64,000 nucleotides of DNA from Botryococcus braunii (Eukaryota; Chlorophyta; Trebouxiophyceae), in assembly GCA_002005505.1 (NCBI GenBank), contig KV908515.1, positions 94,840 through 158,839 on the forward strand, written 5' to 3'. The notes below the pieces were generated by a model. The model worked only from the letters and a program-made list of their open reading frames with translations, had not been told where the DNA came from and made no database searches. This document shows positions 15,905 to 38,164 of the stretch, piece by piece (positions within the stretch are counted from its first letter, which is position 1; the number at the start of each line of letters is the position of its first letter). The translations under genes were made by a program, and so were the position numbers.

Positions 15905-16282
15905 GACTCGTGATCCCCCAGATTGTGGTTGCACGGGCCCAGTAATATCGTAGACATGGCGAATGTGATTGCCTCTGTCTAATTGAATGAACCCAATATT
16001 GTACACATCGGGATCATGATTCCCTATTTTTAACTGAATGAACCTATGGCCCAGTGTAGTAGACATTAAGAGAAGCCACCTATATATGCCATGCATGGCA
16101 TGTAGTAACCTGACAGAGATAGTGGCTGACAGAGATAGTGGCTCACATGCTATTGTTTAGTCGGCAAACAAGCAGGCCTCCGCTCTGCGGATCGCCTGAG
16201 ACATCATGAGGAAGCTTAAGGGTTGCTAGAGAAGACATTTTCATTGTGAGTGCGTGTGGTCAAGCCTTCCTGGAAAGTTCTT
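15905..16282. other. no gene recognised
   Basis: 3' flank of the PGP synthase gene. Partly repetitive short phrases (aattgaatgaaccc / aactgaatgaacct) are seen, but no coding signal. Confidence 0.55.
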
Positions 16283-16560
16283 GATGCATCACACGCTTAG
16301 AGGATCCCAAATCAGACACAAATCATCGTCGATAAGACGACATGATGACGATGTATCATACGCCTGGATAATCACTGATAAGACGCCGATCATATTCAAT
16401 CACACACGATGATGATGATGATGATGATGCATCATACGCTTGGATGACCACTGATCAGACACCAATAATTTTCATTCAGACAGAATGATGATGATGATGC
16501 ATCACTGATCATCATTACAGAAGATATCGATGGTGATCTTGCTTAACTGATCAGACAGCA
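16283..16560. repeat. degenerate tandem repeat, unit ~70 bp, with (GAT)n cores
   Basis: About four diverged copies of a unit built on gatgcatcatacgcttgga ... cactgatcagacacca ... cattcagaca followed by (gat)n. Copies begin near 16283, 16348, 16425 and 16497. Confidence 0.75.
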
Positions 16561-18290
16561 AGAGGACAGGAACAAATTCCGTCTGCACTTGTCACTGGAA
16601 GTGATTGAAGACAGTGTGAACGATTGCGTTTTCGCCTACCTGAGTGAGATGATGTACAAAGTTTTAACACAGCCGCATTAATGCTATTCAATATTGCCAT
16701 TCAAAGCCATGGCCTCAAGTGTGAACTCTCACCTCATGGCCATTTTTCGGTCAATGTGGACTACAGAGTGGTTTTCTTGTAGATCCGATGGAACTAGTGC
16801 CAACTTCAGACAACTGTGGCTTTAAAAGTGGATGGCATACTGTGCTCACGCGCATGCATGCATCCATGCTTGTATTTCGCCAGATGGGGTCTCGATGCTG
16901 CCCACTTGTGTTATCAACAGTATATTGCGCGAAGTGTGTTGTTGCCTCGCACGTACACATTGTCGTATTTGCCGTGATTGTTAACGTGATTGTTCTTATT
17001 GCAAGTTTTTTTTTGGGGGGGGGGGGTGTTGTTTTAATATAACGAGTGAAGCCTATCCTAACCGCATACCAAAGATCCTTCATGCCGGGATGCGGAATCT
17101 AGGGGTCAGATACTAAAGGTGATAGTGAAAAACTGTGTGTTGTTTTGTACGTACTGCACATCTCACATGCATTCCAAAGGAGATCTGTGCGGGGATGTGA
17201 ACAGCAGCTTGCCCCACATTCTCAGCATAACACTGCACGACGTGGTAAATGGAGATTACAACATGTTACATGTTACAACTGTACAGAGGGGGGTCGAGCG
17301 TATGTGCACCATGGTGCATGAATAACATATTCCGCTGGGGTGTTTATCCCTGTACCTCTGGGACAGGCACCCACACTCTTCAGTTTTTGTTCCAGGCGCT
17401 GGTAAACTCCTCTGGAGTAGCAGGATGAGGGGTTGGTGGAGTCAATCCAATCGTACGGCAGGGTGACACGTTGGGACCGTATGCATGGAGGCCGGAGTGT
17501 GCATTTAGCTAGGAGTGTGGACCTATAACCTATAGGCTGTAGGAGCCGCTGAATGTACTTCCGTGTGGTGCTTGTCCTGGTCCCACACTCGCGAACATGC
17601 CACCCTCACTCTGTTCCATCTCTTAAAAACAAATTTCGCCCATGAGGGTTGTGTTCATCACATTCTTGGGTCCCAGATAGCGACCCAAGAACTCGAGTGT
17701 AGGACTGCAAGTACCCTGCTTCACCATAGGCAAGCCGTTGCTTGTTCCGTCACACCGAAATACTCCGCCTCAAGCTTTTGATGCAAGGCCACATGTTACA
17801 GCCGTTGCAGTCACCCAAGTACACCATTTCCCTACACGTAAGGACAGCCGCTGAGCCATTGAGGACAGAATGGGCAGAGTCTTTGTTAAAATGCAAAAAG
17901 AGTTGGGAGAAAAATCTCTCTCTCAAAGCTGACGAATTAAGCAAGTCCCATGTCTGCCACTGGGTCCATTCCCTACTCTCAGCTGTCTCCAGCAGGCGCC
18001 TACCGCCACCACACATGCATGCTTCTCCCTTCTTAACAGCGACGGCTTCCCACGTCCATACCCCCCCCCCCTTCCCCCAAGCACTATATCTCAAATTTGT
18101 CGACAAAGCCCTTCTGGGCGTTCCGCGAGACTGCTGATCAGCAAGCAGCAGTGCTGGTGTCATATGCACTAAGCTAACCTCTGTTTTCCAAGCGGCATAT
18201 AACATTATCGCCAAGGGCATATAACATTTCCGCCATGGATGGAATTTGATGCCTCCGTGCCTCAAGGCGGAGAGCCAGGCACGGGTTGAG
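16561..18290. other. 1.7 kb without a recognised gene
   Basis: Convergent intergenic space between PGP1 and the SDR gene. It contains one copy (minus orientation) of the dispersed repeat at 17041-17097 and otherwise no supportable frame. Confidence 0.6.
17041..17097 (-). repeat. dispersed ~57-bp repeat, copy 1
   Basis: The reverse complement matches 42042-42098 over about 57 bases, and 20409-20451 over about 43 bases. The shared core is TGCGG-TAG-ATAGGCTTCACTC. Confidence 0.85.
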
Positions 18291-18297
18291 CTCATGC

Positions 18298-23303
<5,006 letters not shown>

Positions 23304-23561
23304 ATCGAACTGCCTGCTGACGAGCTGGGACACGCATGTAAATCGTTTACAGCTCGCGATTGAGATCCCGGGCTGAGGGGACTGTGAGCTTCCTAGTTGG
23401 AAGGAGTCTCCACAGGTCGGTACCCGGTGGCACACACGGAGGTCTGACCGTCTCAAGAAAGTCGCGCCTCATCCAGCCAAGTATCAATTTTGATAAGATG
23501 TTTGTACTTCAAAAAAGAATGATTCGGGGTCGCAGAGATTCTCTTTGTAGGACATAGTCCC
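23304..23561. promoter_or_regulatory. candidate bidirectional promoter, SDR / GOST gene pair
   Basis: The proposed ATG codons of the minus-strand SDR gene (23303) and the plus-strand GOST gene (23562) point away from each other and lie 258 bases apart. Both promoters and 5' UTRs must fit in this space unless the genes start in further upstream exons. I saw no clear TATA box. Confidence 0.5.
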
Positions 23562-24924
23562 ATGACGTTTTTCAGGATCAAAGGCACCTTGGTGCTAGCC
23601 CTCTTGGGTGGGTTCCTGTCGATTACTCCCGCGCTCGGAAGGATAGATGATGCAAGTATTGTGGACGACAACAGAGACATGTTCTTTGTGTCGACGGGCT
23701 TCGGGTGAGAGCAGTTGATAGTTTGAGATGCGAACATATACGGATCTGCGTTTCTCGTCATTTATGTATAGCATGCCCTTTGCTAACACATGCAAATTCT
23801 CTGGAACTTCAATATCCTCCATCTGATTTGTTTCAGTTGCACGCTTGTGGCACCGGGCTACTGAAACCCAAACTCTTTTGTTTCAGGTTCGGGCCCGATG
23901 GGCGGATAGACATAGAAGTCAAAAATTTCGAGTTCAAGAGCACCAAAGAAGTCGATTTTTTCAAGCTAGGGTTTTTCATAGTTCTGACAGAATCACAAGA
24001 GGAGCTGTTTTCGGACCTGACACAGGTAAGCCGCACCCCTCCACACCCTACTTGCTTTTCAGAGCAATATGAAGCATGGGGTAGCGTTCAGTCCTTTTGA
24101 ATCAGGGCCACGAAATAGGCTTCTGCGTGCAAGTCAGTGCCACGTCATTTAAGTTTGCCCGACTACTTACTTCAGTGTGACTTTTCTCTTGCTCTACCAT
24201 GGAGTAGAGTGCAAGAGCCTGCCTTCTCCACATACCTGCTCGAAATTGTTGTTACTTCTAATTGAGGAACATGTTATGTGACTTCTGGCTGCAGGGGACA
24301 TGTGCGTTGGACGCAAATGGGGCAGTGACCCTGCTGAACTTTTTCGATGTAGTTAAGAACGATGAAAGGGGAGAGCCGACGATTAAAAAGTTTCCACTGG
24401 CTGAGCTGGTTCCAGATTACAAGGGTGGGCAGTACACGCTCTTTTTTGTGAATTGTTTGGCAGAAGATGTGTCGGTTTCGTTCAACCTACACGTGGCCAT
24501 GTACAACATGCGGCCAGATGGAGTCACAAAGGATTACCTCTCAGTGGGAGAGGACATGCTGCCGACAGTGTTCATGGTGTGCACCTCATGCTGCATGGGA
24601 CTGTTTCAGTTGTTCAAGAGGGTTACCAGTGACCCCACTCAAGGCACAACGTGTCAGCCTTGAAAGTTTGCGTGATCAGACAATTGTTGGGGGAGGAGGG
24701 CAATGCTCGCTGTATTGTCCATGGCCACATGAGAGAGCTCGATCTTTCGCACTATTGTAAGGTGCAAGGCCGTCGCCACAAGTATTGCCACAATCCTGCC
24801 GTGGGAAACATTGCCTTGATGGCAACTCGGCAGTACACCTCTTTGCATGCGCAATTCCCCTCATGCATGCTAGCACACATGGTGGCACGCCTTTCTCCTA
24901 CCCAAGATGGAGTAGGCACATTAT

Positions 24925-25003
<79 letters not shown>

Positions 25004-26686
25004 GTTGGCGGGGGGCTGGGGCCCTTAGTGGACTGGAAGGGCGGATTTGTCTTGTTGCAAACACCCCATGTATGGAATTGCATGTACAAGTTCGGACCCC
25101 TCTTTGTCGTCCTGTCTTGCCTCTATACCGGGCCTCTATGGCTCGCCATCTGTAGGTGAAAGCACCTGAGGAGACAGGTCAGAGCGTCAGAGAGTCTTCG
25201 AGGACACATGAGAGCCCTCAAGAATATGTGAGTTATCCCCCTGGTGTGTCGCCATCTGTCAGGTGAAGCATGCTGAGGACAGGTCAGACTGGGAGCGTTT
25301 TCCCAGGACAGGTGGGAGTCCCTGAGGGCATGTGACTCATCCCCTAGTGTGGCGGGCGTGCAAGCAACCGCCCTGCAGCCAAGTCCGAGGCTCCAGGATC
25401 CGCTGCTTCGGCTCTGAGCAGGAGCGTGGGGGCTCTGCAGGTGGGCTTTGTGCTGTTCACAGTGGCAGCCAATGTGTGGGCGGTCCTGGTGGTGAGGGCC
25501 GGCAAGGATGCGCACCGGCTGCACTGGCTGATGCTGGTGCTCATAGTGTTCAAGGCCGCCACGCTCCTGAGCCAGGCCGGGATGTACCACCTCATCCGCC
25601 TCACGGGGCAGCCCGAAGGCTGGAACGTCGCCTTCTACATCTTCACCTTCATGCGAGGCATCCTGTTCTTTGTGGTGCGTGGCCTGCTTGCCTGGAGCCT
25701 CTGCCTAGGCCCTGGAGGGGCGCTGCGGGGGCACTGCGGGGGCACTGGGCGTTGGGCAGATTGAGAAGTTCAGCCTCTGAAGGATGCCGTCTCAAGAGGA
25801 ACGGTGCTGGGGTGGAGCCGGGGGGGGGGGGGGGGCTGGCCGGGGAATAGACAGATGAGGGGAGGGGCGAGAGACACCCGGGGTGGCGGGAGGGAAGCGA
25901 GGGGGTTGGGGTGGGGGAAAGGGAGGCAGAGGTAGATATTGGGGGAAGCCAGAGGAGGTGGAGAGGGATGGGGGAGAGAGCTTGGGGGGGGGGGGGAGGA
26001 GGGAGAGGGGCTTGGGGGTTGGGAGAGAGGGGACAACGAGTGTGGGAGAGAGGGTTGGGAGGAGAGGAGAGAGGGAGGGAGGTCAGGGAGGAGAAAGAGA
26101 GAGGGGGGGATCGAGCAAGAGAGAAGGGGGGAAGGGAGGGAGGGAGGGTGGAGAAGGGGGGGAGGGAGGGAGCGAGGTCTTTCCCCAGACTGCTGAGATC
26201 GAAATAAATTTGCATGCAGTAAAATCAAGGGCCCAGACACGTGTGCAGGTCTGGAGACTGTTGAGCAGGGCACATGTTGGGATTGGGTGAGCGCAGGTGG
26301 TGGTCCTTGTGGGGACGGGGTGGGCCTACATGAAGCCTCTTTTGGCCCCCCGAGAGAAGAAGATCCTGATGGTGGTCATCCCCCTGCAAGTGCTGGCTGA
26401 AGTGGCCATCGTCATCATGGACGAGAACACGCCAGCCAGCCGCAACTGGTTCACCTGGCGGGATGTTGTGCATGTTGTGGACATCATCTGCTGCTGTGCC
26501 ATCCTGCTCCCCATTGTGTGGTCCATTCGTCACCTGCGCGAGGCCTCCGAGGTTGCCCCCTGCTTCATCCCACTTGCTCTTCTTGTCTGCTTCTGTGTTT
26601 GGGTGTGTTCATGTGTGTGCATGCACGGCCACGCTCAGGGGTGCATGCTTGTTCGTGTCTCTGCGCACGCACGCGTTTGCGTGCGC

Positions 26687-26749
<63 letters not shown>

Positions 26750-27181
26750 TCACACATGCACACGAGACAGTGAGTGTATACAGCCATGGCGTTTAGAGAG
26801 AGGCTGCTAGATGAAGTTTTTCAGTCTGAAGAGTGGGATGGAGTGTGATTGAGGTGGGAAGCGGGGCTTGGACTGGCGCAGACGGACGGCAAAGCAGCAA
26901 GGAGCTTGGCCAAGCTGCAGTTGTTTCGTCAGTTCTATGTCATGGTTGTGATTTACATATACTTCACGCGCATAGTCGTGTTCCTGCTGCGCTCCACCAT
27001 GCCCTATCATTATGTGTGGCTGTCAGATGCCGCAGATTTGGCCGCAACGCTGGCCTTCTATTTCTTCACAGGCAGCAAGTTCCGGCCCGCTGCTGGAAAC
27101 CCATACCTGGCCTTGGACGACGATGACTATGTTGAGCGAGAACTGGTGCTACAGGAGGAGTTTGATAGGGGTCTTCCTTGA
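23562..27181 (+). CDS. GOST-family seven-helix membrane protein (GPR107/GPR108, lung 7TM receptor type)
   Basis: Six exons: 23562-23704, 23887-24025, 24295-24576, 25441-25674, 26297-26551 and 26882-27181. All phases fit and give 450 residues, the usual length of plant members. Residues 1-26 are a signal peptide. The lumenal domain follows (STGFGFGPDGRIDIEVKNF, KLGFFIVL, GGQYTLFFVNC, VSVSFNL). The seven-helix domain carries the family motifs PLQVLAEVAIV, VDIICCCAILLPIVWSIRHL, TDGKAARSLAKLQLFR, FYVMVVIYIYFTRIVV and TGSKFRP..GNPYLALDDDD. GOST proteins act in Golgi-endosome trafficking as membrane carriers or chaperones. The acidic C-terminus (DDDDYVERELVLQEEF) is typical. Introns hold (CA)n at 24925-25003, a G/A-rich tract near 25.83-26.17 kb and (GT)n at 26690-26750. 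The gene appears intact. Confidence 0.95.
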
Positions 27182-27940
27182 GCCTTTGTGCAGGCATCTA
27201 GTCTGGGCCTCGTCTTTATTCGCCTTTTCAGTCATCATACTGGGAACTCCAACAAGGTATTTGCGTGGGGTTTCGACACAGATTCCTTCCTTCTGAGTCG
27301 GGACATTCCCGATCGTGGCAAATTCGGACTGAAATGTGACGTCGTTGGAATTGCCAGTCATACCACACTTGGTGGAACGGTGGTGTGGATGTCATCTTGT
27401 TTACCTTTACACTCATTGTTTACCACATTTCTCTTGACATGTTAGTTTGACTCTGACCTTATGTATCGGATTCCAATGGCAGTGTAATGCACCCTATGAC
27501 ATATTAGCCTCAAGTTCATACCATTAGCCTAAGACTAGTAGTATGAAGGTCATCTAGATATCTACCCATTCGTAGCGCATTACACCCTATGACATGTCTG
27601 TCGAGATGCCTCCTGCATCACCTGTTGAGCAGTCGTAGCAACTCGTAGTTTACCACAGCCTACGATAAATTCAGTGCGGGGCCGACAGCCTTGCAGTCCG
27701 GGGCTTGTGGCTTGTGAACATGCATTTGTTTTGACAACAGCATGGGCGGCTACTCCTCGTGGGGACAGGGGCCTGCACCGTCGTATAGATTGGCATTGCA
27801 AGTAAAAGAAGGCATGCGATTTTGGTTCGGTGTCAGACGAGAGGTGAAGTTCTGCAGAATCTGCCGGTCATGGGGTGATGCAGTCAGGGTAGAGCTGTGT
27901 GAGAGCGGGCGGCACACAGTAAGCTGTACGTGACCCAAAT
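27182..27940. other. 3' flank, no gene recognised
   Basis: Short repeats such as caccctatgacat (twice, near 27488 and 27583) occur. There is no supportable coding frame. Confidence 0.55.
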
Positions 27941-27944
27941 GCAA

Positions 27945-28175
27945 AGTGTGCTAAAGACCAGCTGATCTGCAGATGCGGAGTAAGCTAAGTTCACGTAATA
28001 CTAAGGACCAGATGCGCAAGTACGCCAATGTCGAATATGCTAAGGATCAGACGCGCTGACTGCTATGTAAGGTCGAGTGTGCTGAGAACCAGATGTGCAG
28101 TATGCTAAGGATAAGTATGCTAACGGCCAGCTGCGCAGTACGCTAAGGAGCAGATGCGCAGCATGCCAAAGGCGA
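27945..28175. repeat. degenerate minisatellite, unit ~25-35 bp
   Basis: At least seven diverged copies of a gtatgctaaggaccagatgcgca-like unit with variable spacing. Confidence 0.8.
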
Positions 28176-28179
28176 TCCT

Positions 28180-29750
28180 ACTGCATATGTGCCATGCATG
28201 CATATGGATGCATATACTGCGTACGTGCCATGCATAAGCAGCTTTTATAAGATCTGGCTCCATCAGATCACGTTAAGCATGCTGGTGGACAGGTTAGCGG
28301 TCAGGGTTGCCAGAAAAGACTACACTACGCTGCATGTTTCTGGGCTGAGACGGGCGTTTATATTATTGAGGAAGAAAGGTTATAGGTCGCAGAGCATACA
28401 CGATATGCATGTATGCTGTGCGTCAGCTTTGCATATTCAGAATAACAAATTAGCCTATTATAATAGAGATCTGTAGTAATTGATGGAAGGTTCTGACTGG
28501 TGCGCGGGCCCAAAATCAAAATGCCTCGTGGAACGGGCTTTGACTTCCGGTTGTTTCGAGGCAAGGCCCATGACAACCCGCATTCAGTTACAGTAACTGT
28601 TTAGATGGAAATGCATGAAAGGGGCTTTGACTTCAATTCCCACCCCCCCTCTGCAACAGCTACGTGTGACAGGAGCTCCCATACATGTGAAGGTGATGCT
28701 GTGCGTGACCAACGGATGACATATACAGCAAGGTTCCATACATCAAGTAATGAAGGGTACATCGATGTGAGACCCGCCTGAATTTTCAGCGCCCTTTGAG
28801 GAACCTTACAGGATTCGAGAGCAATGAATGGGCTTTGACTCATGCGCCTCAAGCCACTTGAAGGCGCTTAAACTGGCAACAGTAGAGGAATTAAACAATC
28901 GAATTGAGTCAGCTGATGGACCGCACTGCATTGTGGGATTAGTGGTTTCAAACGAGTGGCGATGTGTGGCAATCTTGGTGCCCTGCATTGGCAAGCCCGC
29001 AAAAAGGCATAGAGAGCCGGCTGGCGGGGCAGGGAGAAGAGATGCAGGAAGCATATAAGGAAGCGAGGGTACAGGATGGGTTGATAGTTTTCCACGCTGC
29101 TCTGACTGTCGTCTGGCAACTGCTCTGTCGATCGATGAGGACCCCGCTAAACAGAATCACGCATAGATCTGGACTTTGCGGGCTTGCCGGTGTGTTGTGT
29201 TTGTGAAGTCCCCACTGAGGCATCCGAGCCACCGCTTGCAAGGGGCCACGCCTGCAGGCTTTTTAAAACTTCGAAGAACGCGATGTTTATGGGCACCCAA
29301 TTGGTCTCCAACAGGCGGGTTCGGGAAGAGCCTAGCTCCACGCTTCAGTGCAAGCCATGTCATCGATCTGCACGCATCAACACCAATTAAAAGGGTTGGC
29401 GTTACATCAGTGCTTCGTCGAGCCTCTCAAAGTCCATTGCATCAAATCCCACATTCTATGCTGGCCATCTTACGTAGGAAAGACGGAACTTGCAAGTCTC
29501 TCCCTCTAGGAACGCATATGTGAGAGGTTGTTTGCTATCAGGGATGAGGGATTCTATGCACATCTACCCCTTCTGCTGTACCAAAGATCTCTTTCATGCA
29601 GAACCGTTTCAAGCTCCGGCGCTTCACTGCTTATAAGAACGCTGCAACATGACTACACATCACGCACACACACTTAACCACAGAAAATGTCTCGCCCCTT
29701 TTCGCTGTAGAAGCTCTACCATGAGAGATCCCTGCAGGCGTTTGAATCCC
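28180..29750. other. no gene recognised
   Basis: Open frames up to 115 codons on both strands overlap each other and show no family features. The phrase gggctttgactt/c recurs at about 28536, 28621 and 28828. Confidence 0.55.
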
Positions 29751-29815
29751 CCCCCCCCCCCCAACACACACAGACACACACACACACACATCACACACAC
29801 AGGGGGGGGGGGGGG

Positions 29816-29960
<145 letters not shown>

Positions 29961-30043
29961 CAAGCACGGGAGTATGATTGTGTAGGGGCATTACTTCCAC
30001 GCTGTGGGGAGGTAAACTGTGGGAACGAGGAAATACAACCTGA

Positions 30044-35415
<5,372 letters not shown>

Positions 35416-36825
35416 CTGTCATCAGAGAGACGTGTGGGTGATGCGATTGAACGACAATCCATCACGGTTGAATCCTTTAAAAGACCCCGAGCAAATTTGG
35501 ACACCCGACCTCACCATATGCCCTTACCGAAAACGTTGCTCCGGCTTCTCTCTGGTAAGTTGTTATGTCGCCTTCAATATCTGGGATATCCAAGTCGTCG
35601 AAAATGCTTGGGGCCGACCTTGTTACCTGGTAATTCCATGTGCTGAACTCCACAGCAACGTGTCATTGACTGGAATGCTCTTGCTGGTTGGATTGGTTGG
35701 ATGCATCTAGTGATGCACATGTTCGAACGCGACTTTCAACATTGACTCAGGACCGCGCGGCCCCAATAATCTATATTTGAATCTATGGCGCTGCTTGCAT
35801 TTGAAAACTTCCTTTTCACGCACCTGCGGACCCCACGTAGACTCCACGATCGACATATGGGAAGCCTCCAACGCTCGCCTGGTAGAACTCGGGCAGCCTG
35901 AATATGAGTGCAATGAGTGAACATAAAGCGCAACAAATAATGACAATGGAAAGCTTTTCACGCACAATTCCGTTTGACAACTTTAAAAGATGTGAGCAAC
36001 GAGAGATCGGAATCCTGAGTGGATCAGGGTGGACGTCAACCAGGTTGGTACCTGTACGGCACTAAGTGCCGAGGAGACTCCTGGCTAACGTCAGCATCCA
36101 GCTGTTAGAATCCAACAGTTGTCCTGAAAATAAGCTCAGACCTCCAATATTAGGAGACGGGTTCAAGTTAAGCAAGTAGCCCTTTTTTCTAGCCGACGTA
36201 TAGGGCGGCGAGCCCCGGTTGTCTCGAAGCCGAGATGTCACGCTGTGTGTTACATTTTTGAGGACGCCAAGTTTCCTGCTGATCTAAATTGTTAGGTGGA
36301 TTGCTCTTTCTCTTTTCTCTCACGGCATTGGCTTCAGAGGCTCCTTGGCCGTGGGCCAACAGTGACCTAGATCGTAAGTGGCTTCGAGTTGCTGTGCGGC
36401 CTAGAGGCTTCAAGAGCATTGGGAGGGACAATGGCGTACAGTTTTCCGAAGTTCACTCTTTGCGGGCAGAGTAGTGTTACATGTCGCTGCTCAGTCCCTG
36501 TCAGGCTCGAGGGACGTGGTGGTCCTCGGAATAGGGTTTGGTGCAGATTTCAGCCAGGGTTAAATCAGAAAACTGGACGTGAAAGATATCTTGTGACTGC
36601 TAAAGTAGCAACCGCTAGTCGTGGCCCAGCGCTGCAAAGCGGGAACTGGGATGTACTGGTGGGTTACTCCGCTTTGGATGGTGTATCAACTTGAGGTGCC
36701 CCATTCCCGGAAAGTACGTCCACTTTGGTATGTGATGTAAGTCATCGCAGTGATCTTCTGAAATCTGCAGGGATGGGAGCCCCGAATTGAAAATGGACGA
36801 ACAGGACCCTTAACTTTTGGCGGTG
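35416..36825. other. head-to-head intergenic region, YgfZ-like / glucokinase
   Basis: 1.4 kb between divergent genes. It should contain the missing first YgfZ exon and both promoters. A Ser/Arg-rich minus frame at 36189-36431 could be a transit peptide, but no splice phase supports joining it. Confidence 0.45.
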
Positions 36826-38133
36826 ATGCATTGGGTGGAGCAGGGAAAGCAAGATGTGATCTTAATAGCAGACATTGGTGGGACCAACTGCAGATTTGAG
36901 CTCTGGAAAATTGACACAAGAACTGCACGAGCTCTGGAACAGCTGCTGCATGTTGTACGTCTTTATCCCTGGGGCAAGGGCGCCCATGACACAGAATTTT
37001 TTTGGCAGTCTCTCTTTGCTGTGCCTCACTCACTGGTTTAAATAATGTCTTGCAGAATGTAGACTCATGTTGGATCCAGTTTTTTGTATTTCTTTTATGT
37101 GGCTTGATTATTTGCTACATTGATTATTTTGTGCTGGCGGCAGATATATCCAACAAAGGACTACAGCACTTTCCAAGAAGCGTTGCATGCTCTATCCCTG
37201 GAGCCGGGGTTTCAAGAGAACGTGCCCCGCAGCGCTGCCTTTGCTGTTGCAGGTCCTGTCATTGGGAACAAGTGTGAAATGACCAACCTCAGTTGGACCA
37301 TTGACGGTCACTACTTGACCCAGAAGTATGGTATTAGGTATGCCTTACCACTCCCCAGTTCTTCGGCAGGGAAGAGGAAGGGAATTGATACTGGATGGAG
37401 GAATGACGGTAGCGAAACTGGGGAATAAAGAAGCAGGAAGTTTGGGGAGCTCAGACCCAGTGAGGTGCAGTAGCTTGCTTGTTTTCTTTGAAAACAGTTG
37501 CGCCTGCTGAAATGGTCCGTATGGCACGTTATGCATCAACAAATGATCCCGACAGGCTTAACTTTTGACCGGAGTCATTATGGTTTGGGATGGATGATGT
37601 AGTATACTTGCACGGGATGTTGCTGATAATTTGTAAAGCTAAGCCCTCCCTAGCATAACAACAACCATATTTCTGAGCCCTGACTGAAAGCGATTCTTCT
37701 TTTCATTTTTGTTTTGGGGGCGGGGGGAAGGGGTCCTTTTCGGGTTTGAAGTGCACCTTGGTATTGGCATGGATGTGGTGGGGCTTTTCCTGTTTGTGTC
37801 ATTCTTCTTATATAATTCAATATTCACTTCGGTGCTGGAGTGTAGCATGGCGGTGCTGAACGACTTTGAGGCAAACGGATATGGCCTTTTGGCCCTGGGC
37901 GAAGAAGACATGGTCATCCTCAACGATGTGCCTCTGGAGGATAAGGTGCGCTTTTTTCCACATTCTATCCCTGCCCATGTGACGCCCGGCTTGGCCCCTG
38001 CAGCTGCGGTAGGGAGGGAGGGAGCGCAGGAGGGCGGAGGGGCCAACGGACTGGAGAGGAAGGGAAGGAGGGCTTGGGAGAGGCAGGAGGGAGCGGGGGA
38101 AAGGCACGGGGCAGACATGCGCGCGCGCGCGGG

Positions 38134-38164
<31 letters not shown>

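Noticed and set aside
16283..16560. CRISPR-like array
   Set aside because: Units are diverged, spacing is irregular, there are no unique spacers, and the context is a eukaryotic nuclear genome.
36189..36431. Minus-strand Ser/Arg-rich frame as the transit-peptide exon of the YgfZ-like gene
   Set aside because: The best donor in it (T|GTAAC) is phase 1, while the next exon at 35415 starts in phase 0. Composition alone is not enough.
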